From positions 1,389,250 through 1,453,249 of the forward strand of contig NZ_JAYKOT010000003.1 of assembly GCF_035481615.1 (NCBI RefSeq): DNA of 64,000 nucleotides, given 5' to 3'. Source of the DNA: Citroniella saccharovorans. Lineage in GTDB: Bacteria > Bacillota > Clostridia > Tissierellales > Peptoniphilaceae. Position 1 is the first letter of the stretch, and each line of letters opens with the position of its first letter. Of this stretch, positions 27,196 through 39,800 are shown piece by piece. The notes under the pieces were generated by a model that did not search any database, was not told the DNA's origin, and saw nothing but the letters and a program-made list of their open reading frames with translations. The position numbers were made by a program, and so were the translations under genes.

Positions 27196-27690
27196 CTAGC
27201 TTTTGGAGCTTTATCTTCTCCCCGCTAGCTTTTTCTTTTTCTAGCTTTTGGAGTTTCCATCTTCTCCCCGCTAGCTTTTTTCTCTAGCTTTTAAAAGAAT
27301 TTTAAGTGTCTTTAACTTTTCTTTTAAGTTCTTTTAAAGGCTTTAAGTTTTTCTAAAGATTTTTTTCTTTAGTTTCTCTAACTAGCTTACCTTTGGTTTT
27401 TCCCAAATTTCCGCTAGCTTTTTTCCTCTAGCTTCTCGAAGTTTTTATCTTCTTCCCGCTAGCTTTTTTCCTCTAGCTTCTCGGAGTTTTATCTTCTCCC
27501 CGCTAGTTTTTTTCTCTAGCTTTTGGAGTTTTATCTTCTCCCCGCTAGTTTTCTTTTCTTCTAGCTTTTGGAGTTTTTACCTTCTCCCCGCTAGCTTTTT
27601 TTTCTTCTAGCTTTTAAAAGATCTTTAAGTGTCTTTAGCTTTTCTTTTAAGTTCTTTTAAAGGCTTTAAGTTTTTCTAAAGATTTTTATT
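27196..27690 (-). repeat. Array of CTAGC-bounded stem-loop repeats
   Basis: Six short units begin at 27196, 27241, 27428, 27473, 27516 and 27561, with a 43-45 bp period inside each cluster. Read on the minus strand each is CTAGC, GGGGAG, an A-rich loop, CTCC, AAAA, GCTAG, so CTAGC pairs with GCTAG and GGAG with CTCC. Two longer units of about 83 bases (27284-27366 and 27607-27690), over 90% alike, start with the same CTAGC and contain CTTTTAAAAG and repeated TTTAAG words. T-rich spacers separate units on the plus strand. Confidence 0.9.
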
Positions 27691-27701
27691 CTTTGCCTAG
27701 A

Positions 27702-27732
27702 TTCTAGCTGGAAGGATTTTCCCTCCAGCTAG
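27702..27732 (-). other. Strong CTAGC hairpin at the start of the spacer
   Basis: CTAGCTGGAGGGA pairs with TCCTTCCAGCTAG across a short A loop (one G-T pair). It lies about 130 bases after the giant adhesin stop and lacks a following T run, so it is not a plain terminator; it could be a processing or stability element that separates adhesin and pilin messages. Confidence 0.6.
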
Positions 27733-27858
27733 TGAAGGCTTTTAATTTAAATCTTTAAATTTCCTTTAAATTTTTTTCAGTAAATCTACTTTGATGGCTC
27801 TCGCCGCAGCTCAATCATCCAGTTGGCCCCCTCGGCCCAAATTTATAAAGTGATATTT

Positions 27859-30800
27859 CTATTTCCATCTTATCACCTTCTTTTTCCTAGAGTAGCCAAT
27901 AGCAGCTACCACCATCGCAGCAATACCAACCATAGTAAATAACCTAGTACCATTACCACCAGTCCAAGGATATTCTGCCTTGCGGTTTTCGATTTGGATT
28001 GGATCCGTGCCGTTATAGTCTACATATACCTTATCTTCTTTAACAATCTTGTCATAGTCGAGTGTATATGTTAATTCACTATATTTCCATAAATCTGAAT
28101 TTACGTCCATTTTTATATCTATAGGACTTGTTGCACTGTCTTCTAGTTTTCCTGTAAATTCTACAACTAGAGATTTTTTTGTAAAGATTTCGCTTCTAGT
28201 TGGTGATGGTTTTGTATAATTATTTTCTCCATACATTCTTGCAACTGCATACCAAAGTTTACTTGAACTATCTCTTGGGGCGAAGTCTTTAAAGTCTTCT
28301 TCTTTTAAGTCACTTATAGACTTACCTTCGTCAAGAACAGCGTATCTTATCTTTTTACCTGCTGTATTTACAGTCCACTTGTCTTCATATAATCTAAGCT
28401 GAGTATCTCCTCCATCAAAATGCCATTTCTTTTGATTTGGATTTAAGATAATTCTTTGTTTGAATGTTTTATCTTTTTCATTGATTTCAATTGTTTGGCT
28501 TGAGATTATATTGCTATCTGTTTGAACAGTGCCTTGCTTAGTTGAATCTTGTAAGATTTGAACCCTTCCATTTTCTAATCTAAATTCTTTAATATATTTA
28601 TCTTTAGTAAGTTTAGAATATCCATCTGGAGCCTTGGTTTCTTTTAGCGCATAATATCCACTCTTAGATACTTCTAATCTGATTTTACCATTTTCGTCAG
28701 AAGTTGCTGTGACTTTTTTGCCGCCTACAGTGTAGTTTTGATAGTCGCCGTCAATTTTTTCTTTGTAAAATACTTCAAATTGAGCATTCTTTAAAGCTTC
28801 TCCAGTATCTGCGTCAACTTTTACAAATTCAACAGGTTTGTTATTTACAATTTCTATTGGAATAGCTGTGTTTATTTCCTCTATTTTTTCTTTTCCATTT
28901 TCAATATACTTCTTAACGATTTTACCAGATTGTAATACTGTAAATTCTTCTACTGGTCCTTCAAGCTTAACGTATCCCTCTGGTGCCGATTTTTCTTCTA
29001 CCTTGTAGTCTCCAGGTTCAAGTTTGCTAAAGTCAAATAGTCCATCTGCTTGAGTAGTTTTTGTTTGGTTTGCTGATTGTGGCCAGTTACCATTTAAGTC
29101 TTTCTTAAATAAACCAAACTCAGCACCTGCAAGTGCTTCGCCTTTTTCGTCTAGCTTCTTAAATGATATTTTGTTTATAGGGTTTACTGCTGTTAGAGAA
29201 ATTTCAGCACTCGCCTTAGCTTCGTTTTGACTAAATCTAGCCACATCATATCTACCTGTTGTTACAATATAAATCGGATTTCCGTTACTATAATAACGAC
29301 CTGTAAATGAATGAGTTTGTCCTGCGGTTTCTAGCTCTTGAATTTCTTCAATTGGAATCTTACCTTTAACCTGTACAATATATGATTTTTTCCCCACCAT
29401 CATTCATAGGAATGGATATTCGGCTTAAATTTGTATAGTAATTATCATATGTTACTTCTAAGTTAGGATCATTTTCATCTATAGAAAATGACTCCGGCAT
29501 ACTATTTATTCTACTATTTTTAGAATTGTCCCTTAGTCTCCAAATCTTAATCTTTGCATAATCTATGGTTTTATTATTTGACACATCTTTGTAATAAGGT
29601 TTGTAGAAGAAATTCCAATTTGGATAACCCCTCACACCGTATCTATTTATATAATAGTATTGAGTAAATTCTCCCGTATCTGGATCTAGCTCGAAAATTT
29701 TTCCAGAAAGATTGTGCTTATAATAATGAAAATTATCATAATAATCATAATATCCGTAGCCACCTTGTTCAGGTGGATTTGAAGTTTCATGATCAATATC
29801 ATATTTGATATTATAATTCTTAGTCTTCATTTCTTGGGCCATTAAATTTAGGCCTAAGCCTACTGGTTCATTATTCAATGAGCTCTTAATCTTATCTAGA
29901 TTTACCCAAGCTGAAAGCGCTGTTGTAAATTCATCTAAAGTAAATATACTTGCAAATTTTGTAAAGACATATTTAATAACACCATTTTCTTTATCGTAAC
30001 TTGCCTTGGCTATAGTACCTACTCCATCTGCAAATATATCAAGATTCATTAGAGATCTATTTTTGAAAATACCTTCTAAGTCTATTGAGTCGGTAAGTTT
30101 TACTTCAAAATAATCTCCCGGCTGAATATTTGCACCTGCTTTAACCTTAAATTCATTTTTGATACTAAAGTTTTGCGCTCTATGAGGGTAGATTGCACTC
30201 TCTTCGTTTGGTTCTGTGTCATCATCAGATAAGGTCTTTTGTACAGATATCGTAGAATTAACTAAATCTATCTTATCTGTGATATTCCTAGTTGGAGTTG
30301 GCTTTTCGTCAGCATATGGGTCAAGGCCCTTACCGCCTATAGTGAATTCCCAAACATAGTCTTTATTTACATGACCTGGATGTGGTTCAATTTCTTCTAG
30401 TCTGTAGTGACCAATGTTTAGATCGTTAAAGACAATTTTACCATTTTCGTCAACCATCTTTATATATTCATTGTCTGTAGCTGGAGTACCATCTGGATTT
30501 GTTTTATTCTTAATATCTAGTCTGGTTAATTTGAATTTGGCACCTTTTTCCAAACCATCAGCTATATCAGTAATTTTACCAAGTTCTTTTCCAGCTTCAT
30601 CAACTTTTGTTAGAGAAACTTTACCTTTTCCAGGTAATTCATTTATAACCTTACCAAGGTTCTTAGCTGTTGCTGCAGTTACATAGTCTATTAGGTTTCC
30701 AGTATAACCTTCAGCGTTATATAGACTGCCTTGTTTATCATTGATTTCAATATAACCATTACCTGCTGGTATGATTTTTACTGTATGACCAGTTTTATCC

Positions 30801-33800
30801 TTTACTTCCAAATCTTCTTTACTTGTTTTAATAGTAAAGTCTACTATAGGTCCTTCTATAGGCTTGTATCCTTTTGGAGCTTTTACTTCTATAAGTCTAT
30901 AACGACCTTCTTTTAGTCCTCTAAAACCAAAGTATCCGTTAAAGGCTGAAGATACGATTTTTTCTGACAAATCTTTCCAGCCGAATACGCCTTGGTATTC
31001 TTGGAGCATAAAGATAGCTCCTTCAAGTCTTCTTTTAGCTACTTCGGTTCCTCCAATAGCCCATTCATCTTTATCTTTACCATTTTTTGAAAAAGTAATG
31101 TTGTAGTCAACAGTTTCGTTGTTTACTCTTAGTGTTTCATCGTAAAGAAGATCCATGTTTTTTGATTCATATAATGAATTTATATTGGCTGAAGTTGTTA
31201 CGCTTAGAAGTTTATTTACGCCTTTTCCAATAGGTGTATGGATTCTACCATTATTTTTACCTAAAGCATCTGGATATTTTTGACCTGGTTTAGGATCCAT
31301 ATCTGTTATTCCATTATTAATATTACCATTTTGGTAAGAGGCTCCATCATAGGATTTCCAAGTTCCATCAGCTTGCTTTTCTTGGAATTCTCTTGCGCCC
31401 TCATAGAAGTCTATATTGATGTCTATACTTTCTAGTTTCTTTATAGCATCTTCTCTATTTTCTGGTTTTCTATCGAAATAGCCTTCGATGTCTATAAAGT
31501 AAACACCTTTATCAAGGTTCAAAATATCTTCATCAAATCCCCAGTCAAATGGTCTCCACCTAGCTGTGTTAACCATAGTAACACCAGGATTAGATAAGCT
31601 GTACTTTTTCAGTACAGTGTCTGGATCTAAGTTTGCATCTGGGTTTTCTATCTTGTAGGTTGTTCTATAAGCTGTCTTTACACCACCTACTATTGTAACT
31701 GGAGGATCTGCATTTACAAAGTCCTTTTCTTCTCTCTTATGTTTAGGAAGAATTTGAACATTGATTTTTTCATTTCCAGTATATCCTCTAGTGTCAATAT
31801 AGATCCTTTCTACATAAGTTCCTAGGGTAGTATCTATATTTGTAATCTTAGATGAATATTTAATCTGGTCAGTTGATCCAAGGTTATTTCCAGCTTTTGA
31901 TGAATCTGATGCTATATAGTCAGCTGGTACTTTTTCTGGTCCACTCGCTTTTACAATAAGCTTACCATTTTCTTCTGTAACCTCTAAGTTCCATGGTGCT
32001 GGAATTTTTTTGTAACCAAGTGGAGCTTCAGTTTCTTTTAGTTGATAGTAGCCTTTTTCTAGCTTAACAGGTTTTCCATCTCTTAAAAATTCTACTTTAC
32101 CATCTTTATCTGACACAGCTTCTATTTTTTCAAAAGTTTCATCAACTGTATCATATTTATCATTTGTCATCTTAGTTAGTTCAAATTTTGCTCCTGGAAG
32201 ATATTGTCCATAAGTTACTTGTTTGATAACTTTAAACTCGATACCAACTTGTTTGTTTGTGATTTGTGCAAAGCTGTTAGAAGGGATTTCTACTTCACCC
32301 TGGTTAGGTCCAACTGCTTTAAATGTTGCAGAAACTGTAACATTAGATGCTGGCATTGTGAATGAGTAAGTTCCATCAGCACCTGCTGATAGAGCCTTAC
32401 CATTCATTGTTACACTTTCGATTTCATAACCTTCTTTTGGTGTAACAGTCAAGTTGATTGGTGTTCCTTCTGTTGCAGATGTTGGACTTGCAGTAATTGT
32501 TCCACCTTCTTGTGGGTTTTGGACAGATACTGTAAATGTTTCTGGAGCTTTGTCTTTCCAAAGAGCAGTTACTGTTGTATCTGCATTAACTTGTATTGAC
32601 GCTCCTGGCTGATATTCTACTCCATTTACTAACCAAGCTTTAAATTCTTTTCCATTAGGTTCGGTAAAACCATTAGTTGGCAATCTATAGTTTGAACCAA
32701 CATTTACTTTTTCGTCTGGCATTGTACCAGAACCTTCCCCAGGTTTAAATGAAACGGTTACTTGATCTGGAGCTTTATCTTTCCATTGAGCTATAAGAAT
32801 TAAATCACTAGTTACAGTTATTTTATCTCCAGCATATTTCTTTTGTCCATCCACTAGCCATCCATCGAATACTTTTCCATCTGGAGCTATAAATGAAGAT
32901 CCTGGTATATTGTAAATAGTACCATCTTCAACCGTTACTGGATTCATTTGCCATTGTCCACCGTTGCCATCGAACTTGATTGTGTGGTAAACAGTTGTCT
33001 TTACTACTGGTACTCCAGCTTCGTTTGGATAGGATTTTTCTAACCAACATTTATTGCCGTGTTGTGCTGTCATATTAAAGTTATAATTTGATCCCAAACC
33101 AATTGGTTGGTTTTCATTATAAGACATTTCGATTTCTACAAGAATAGTACCAGAATAAGTGGCAGGTAAACTTCTTGTTTTAATCTTAGTAACTTTTCGT
33201 CCATCTGCTGTATCTTCCTGTACATTGTCGAATTTAATCTTTGAAGAAATATCTTTTTTATTAGCTATCTTATCTATATCTGAGCTTTCATTAATATTTG
33301 AAAGACTACTTATAGGTACTTGAAATACCCTTGTCTTGACATCACTAGTACTTATATTGTAGTTATCATAAGCTACGTGGAATTTCAATTCACGAGATTT
33401 CCTATTTAGTCCTTCTCCTTCATTAAAAATAAATACTTGCTTATATTTATTATTAGCCTTGTCTATTTCAATAATCTTTGTTTCAATTAATTGACCATAA
33501 TCGTAACTTTGATCCTCTCTCTTTGTAGGCTGAGTTGAACTTGCATTGTCAACTATCTCCCATCCATCTCCAGCTCTTTGTGCTTCTGAAACTATTTCTT
33601 CCCCAATTTCTAGGTCTAAGCTGTTAGACTTCTTTTCAAGTATTGAAGTTTGTCTAAATGAATTCATGATCTCTTTTATACTTGGAGTTTTATCTAATTC
33701 TTCTTTTCTCTCTTCTAAGCTTAGAAGTTGAAGAAGATTTGGAGAACTTATCATCAAGGATTGTTCCCTATTTGCAGACGCACTTCTATTTCCTGCTGGT

Positions 33801-36800
33801 ACTGTAAATGTTGGACTATTAGGGTCAGCATTTGGATTAGCGTCCTTTATAAATACTTTTCCACTTGGATCTATCCTAACTTTCCATTTTGTATCTACTT
33901 TTTCATAACCTGGTGCTGGTTGAGTTTCTTCTAAAGTATAGGTTCCAGCTTCCAAGCCATCAAAGGTTATCATACCATCATTTCTAGTTACCATAGATTT
34001 TTCATCTTCAAGTGGCTCTGGTCCTATTAGTCTAAAGGTTGCTCCTTGGATAGCTTCATTAGTACCTTCTTTTACCTTTTTAAGTCTAAATCTGTAAGTT
34101 TTCTTATCGTTTGTAACTTCTAAGGAGTCTTTGCCTACATAGGATCCGATAATGCTTCCAGCCTCAGACTTAGTTGGCCCTTCTTCAATGATTTCGGTTA
34201 CTTTATTATAATAGTCAGATTTCCAGTAGGTTGTACCATCTTCTCTCCAATCCATTACAGTACCTACTTCGCCGTTTTCATCCTTGTATGGAACTTTTAC
34301 GTCTACTACTATAGGCTTATCTGTTACTGGCAACTCTAGTTTTAATCTTGATTCCCCATAATGTGATTTGTCTTTAGATTTTTTAACATCAGTTGTAATA
34401 TCAGTTACATTATAATCTGCAAATCTTAAATCTGAAATTAATCCACTTACTGTACCGGAAGTATTTCCGCCTACTTTGGCTGCTAGGGTATATATTTTTA
34501 TTTCTTCATCTTCATTGTACCAATCCATATTTGGTGAGTTTGGTGGTTCTCTATGAATTGTTGCCGCTGTTGTAGTGTCAATTTTTTTCGCTTCTGGATT
34601 TATAACATATCTTTGAATAACATATTTTTCAGTTTTATTTATGGCAATAATTCTTGTACCTAAGTGCACAGCATTTTTGCTCTTGCCTGTCCAACCTGTC
34701 CATCTGTTATCATTTTCTTTCCAGTTACTAGTATTTCTACCTTTAACGTCAACCCAGTTTGTTCCGTCAGCATATACTAGTTGACCATTTTGGTCTTGGC
34801 CTTGATCTTCAGATTTTAAATATTTGTAAACTTCTTTATTGCCCTTATTATCTACAACTAGTACCCATTTATTATTTGTCTTATTGTAACCAGCTGGTGC
34901 CTCAGTTTCTTCTATTATATAGGTTCCTTCTGTTAGTGTTCTTGAGAATTTTACAACCCCGTTAATATCAGAAGTTCCTGTAGCAAAAGTAGTTTGTTCA
35001 CCTTGCTTTGTTATAGTAAACTTTGCTCCAGCAAGAGGTTTATCATTTGAGCCTTTTTTATAAACTATAAATTCTTCTCCTACTGGTCTATTGGTTACTT
35101 TTATTAGTATTTGTTTTCCATTATAGGATTCGCCAATTCCAGTTATGCTTTTTTCGGTAATTTTTACATTACCATCTGAATAGACAACAACTTTCCAAGT
35201 ACTACTAGATTTTTCATATCCATTTGGAGCTTTGCTTTCTACAAGTGTATATGCTCCTGGAGAAAGTTCTGTAAAGCTTATTTCTCCATTTTCATCTGTA
35301 GATCTATTTATAACTTTCCCATCTTTAGAAGTTAGAGTAAAGATTGCTCCTTTTAAAGTCTTTGTTCTATCTGATTCGTCAAATTTCTTTATAGAGAAAT
35401 TACCAGGTGTATAAGGAGAGTTTGGTAGTTTTATAACTTGCCTATATAATTCTGGAATTTCTGATCCGGACTGATTAGCTGCCGCTTCATTGTAATTTCC
35501 TTTTTGATAAGAAGCTGCTTGATTTATTCCATCTGAATAGTAGTAAAGTCTCCATAAAGATTTATATCTTTCAAAATCCTCAACCTTAAATTTTTGAACA
35601 ATTACATAACCTTCTTTTTTTGCAGATATCATAGGCATACCTATTTCTAATGGGTGATTTTTATGACCATCTGCATTAATAGTTCCAGAGCTTTTGATTT
35701 TTGAAGGATCATAGGTAACATATATTTTGTCTTGTCTTCCTGAGAAATATTCCTCAGGATTTATATTACTTTTATTGTAAACTAGCTCGTAGATATCTGG
35801 TCTTAGTTCTGGACGAACACCAAAGGATAGTGGCATGTTACGTTCATTAGTTAGTCTGCCATTAATTCTTTCTGGCTCAACCTTGTATATTTTCATATCA
35901 TCTAAGGTGTATGCGGGCTTACCTTGGGCTGGGTAGTAACTCATATCTGCAACTCTTTTATTTTGAATTGCTGAAATCCAGTCAATATTAAGAGTTCTAG
36001 CGGCTCTAGATCCTTTAGCTAGGGCATTGTAATAGATTATACCATTGAAATATTTTTCTCCATTTTCTTCGTAGATATCTGTGTAATAGTTAGAAAATGG
36101 TGGTGTGCCAGCATTGTCATAATACGAAGCATAGTCAGCTGTTACTTTATAAGTGTCCCTCTTATTAAAACCTTCAGGATCTACAGTTATATCAAAGGAA
36201 TAGTCGCCACTTACTGTAGCATAATACTTGTCAGGAATTATACCATTGATCCTAAGAGATATATCTACAGTATCGCCTTCTAATTTGTCATTGAAAACAT
36301 ATGTCAAAAGATTTGTGTCATAGTTGAAATAAACATTTGCAAAGTTTGGAGCTGGTATTTCATAAACGTATTGCTTGAAATTTAGGTCAGGGTCAAATTG
36401 AATCTTCAATACTTTTCCTTTTGCAACATTTTCTGCGTGAATTTTAGCTGTGTATATTAGGGATTCAAACATATATGCTTCCCAAATACCTGGTCTACTT
36501 CCTATTGATCCAGAACCTGCGCCTTCAGAAATTACTAGGTTTTGTTCAACAGTAGTGACTCTAGGCTTTTCTGTTTGTTCGCTTATGTTTTCTGTTTCTA
36601 TATAGTAGTCTACGTTTGGCTGAGGATTTCCAGAGCCATCTCTAAATTTAGCTTTATATGTTACAGTACCATCTTCTCCTACCGTTACGACAAATATTAC
36701 ATCTGAAGGCACGTAGTTTTCTGGTGCTTTTTGTTCTTCTATTATATATTCGCCTGGAGAAAGATTTCCAAAATCAGCCTCTCCGTTATTACCTGTAACT

Positions 36801-39800
36801 ATTGTTTGTAAAACTTCATTATTAGAATTTTTTAATACAAAAGTTGCATTTGCAAGTGGTGTTTTTTGTACTCTGTCGTTGTTAACTTTTGTTATTTTGA
36901 CAGGTTGTTTTGGAAGCTCGTCATTTTTAATTATTACTGCTACTTCGTCTTTAGTCTCTACACTGCTAAGTCCAATTGTTTTTTGTATCTTTGCATTGGC
37001 ACTTGTATCCTTATCTGGATCAGTTAACCAGTCATATGAAACAACGCTACTATTAGATCCGTTAGCTGTAACTTTTACTAAAAATCCCCAATCTTCATTA
37101 AATCTATTTACAGGAAATTTAAGTTGATATCCGGTTTTGTTTGTAAAAGGATCAGGTACATTTTTATTTCCTGTAATATCATCCTTAACGCCTTGATTAA
37201 CTTGGTTAGAGCCAAGATTATTTCCAACAGTATTATAAGATATATCTTGCTCAAACATTAGATTTCTTATAGCATCTCTTTGATTTGGATAGACGTTAAA
37301 AACTTCAACATTCTCTATACTACCACGGTCAATACAAAGGTTTAGTCTAGTATCTCTATTAGTAGATCCACCAGTGTAGTTAGATCTTGGTTTTAAATAG
37401 ATATATGTTACTATGTTTCCATCTTTGTCAATCTTGCCATAGTGCATTGAGTTCATATAGTCTGGCCAGCTAGGTGCTTGGTCATGTTCTATAATTTCAG
37501 TTTTGATAGTACCACCATCAACAAAGATATCTTCGCCTTGTAGTGTAACCTTGCCATCATTTGCTACATCTACTGTAATATTGTTTGCTTTATTCTTGTA
37601 ACCTACTGGTGCACTATTTTCTACTAAGGTGTATTTTCCTGGTTCTAAGTTAGAAAACTTTATTTCGCCATTAGGGTCTGTCTCAAGCTCTACTTTGTAT
37701 TTTGGATTAACTAGAGTAAATTTAGCTCCAGCTAATTTTTTATTAGGATCTTTTGAATCTGTTTTGACAACTTTTAATGTTGCACTACCAGTTGGTAGAT
37801 CCTCTCCAATATAATTTAGTATATAGTAAACTTTGTCATCAGATTTTTGGTAATTATAGCCTTCTATATAAGAATACTGCCCATCTTTAGGCAAATCCTG
37901 TACTAGTTTATGATGAATTCTTTCTTCTGTACCATCATTTTTTATATTGAAGTATTTTACATTATCTAAAGTTAGGTCTCTTTCAAAAACTTGATCAGTT
38001 CTACCTGGAATATCAAAAGTTTTTAAACTTTTTCCATTTTGGTCTTGTACTTCTATTTTTTGGTCTGGAATAGTAGCAGGTATAGAAGCACTCTTGTTCC
38101 ATTTTTGATTTACTTTAATATCTTGGTATTTGGTGATATTTACCCCAGATAATGAGTAGCCTACTTCAGATTCTACTAAATTTGTTTTATATTCATATAC
38201 TGCTATTCTACCTGGTAGTTGGACATCAGCTGGGTTTGTTCCTTTTTCAGGGATTTGACGGTTAAGATCTGTTACTGTTTGTTTAACTACCATCTTACCA
38301 TCTGTGTCTAATCCATAAACCGCCATCTTTGCAGATGCTAGGGTTTGGTTCCCAGTTAATTCCCTAGTTGCTAGTGGAAATTTAACATCCTTATCTCCAG
38401 CAGAAACCTGATCTGTTATAGTCCATGTTGCAGAACTTTCACTTGAAAATTCTCCAAGTATTGTTGTTCTGTTATTCATGTCAACACGCTTAGATGTTTC
38501 TTCTTTTATAGTCTCTTCGTCAAAGCCTTTATCAAATATAAGTCTAACTGCACCAGATTTATTCTTTGCTTTTAAAATTACAGAAAGATCTATTACATAT
38601 TTAGCTTGAGGAGTGTCTTCTACTGGTGTTCTAAAGTTAAATTTAACTTCTTTTGTGTTAAAAGAAAGCGTATGGTTTTTAGATTTTACTATTCCAAATT
38701 GTCCTTCTATTGGGTTATTGCTAAGATCTCCAACTTGGACAGGTTTTCCATTTAATAAAATACTTTCAAAGTCTTTTAAACCAGATCCTTTTACTAAAGT
38801 TGCATTGGATACTAATCCTAAGGCTAGCAAATCTTTAGTTCCAGAAAAACTTATTGACCAGTCTATTGCTTTTAATTTTCCATTTTCTACTACTGGTGTA
38901 CCGAAAGCATCCATATAAACCTTATAGTCATCGCCTTGTTCTACGATTTCATATACGCCTTTTTTATCAGGTTCAACTATTTGATTTATTATATTGCCCT
39001 CGTTATCTACAACAGTTTCTGGTAGACTTACCGGTTTTACAACTCCAACTCCTGAAATTGAGTTTTTGATAGAGTGTTTACTAGCATTACCATCTAATTC
39101 TTTTACTTTTTGTACGTTGTAGTCAACGTCAACTCTTAGAGGTATACTTATACTATCTGAAATAGGTGTTGTTACCATGTATTTTATAGCATTTGTATTT
39201 GAATCATATGATGGTCTAGCAATCTCCTTGCCTTTATAATAAATTGACTTTAATGTAGATGTATCTTTAACTGTAAGTCTATCGTCAAGTTTTATAGTAA
39301 ATGATTGACCTATAGCAATAGGACCTACTGCATTTGAAGTTTCAAAGCGAGTTATTATGGTGTATTTTTTACCATCTAAGTTAAGCTCACCATCAGCTCT
39401 TTGTGCTTCTGGACTTACTTCATCAGATATTTCGATTTCGTCTTCTGCTAGTTTTTTGATTGACTCCTCGTTATCTTCCATTAGTTTAAGTTCTTCAGCT
39501 TTTGTAAGATTATATTTTTCTGAAAGCTCTGTTACCATTCTTAGGATTTCATCAAAGGTAGTTTTTTCATTTTCTAGCTTTGATTTTATTTCTTCGTCTG
39601 CCTTATTTAATCCGCTTTGTTTAACAAGCTTTTTTAATCCTTTTAGAAGTGGATTATCTTCTTCTTTATCTTTTACTGCCTTTTCTTTTTCCGCTTCTGA
39701 TTTTAGTTCTTTTATAAGCTTGTCGAACTTTTCTATTTTTTCTTCTTTTGTATATGCTTTTTTTGAATTTATTTTTATGTCTTTTGTATCTTTTGTATCT

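Larger units (their letters stand above)
27021..27858. other. 838-bp spacer between giant adhesin and backbone pilin genes
   Basis: Non-coding. It holds the CTAGC stem-loop array (27196-27690), a stronger hairpin (27702-27732) and, near 27790-27835, a GC-richer patch that I cannot assign. It would be the 5' leader of pilin mRNA or an intra-operon spacer. Confidence 0.7.

Noticed and set aside
27196..27690. CRISPR array in the adhesin-pilin spacer
   Set aside because: Units are nearly identical throughout with short T-rich gaps of about ten bases instead of unique 30-40 base spacers, and no cas genes are nearby.
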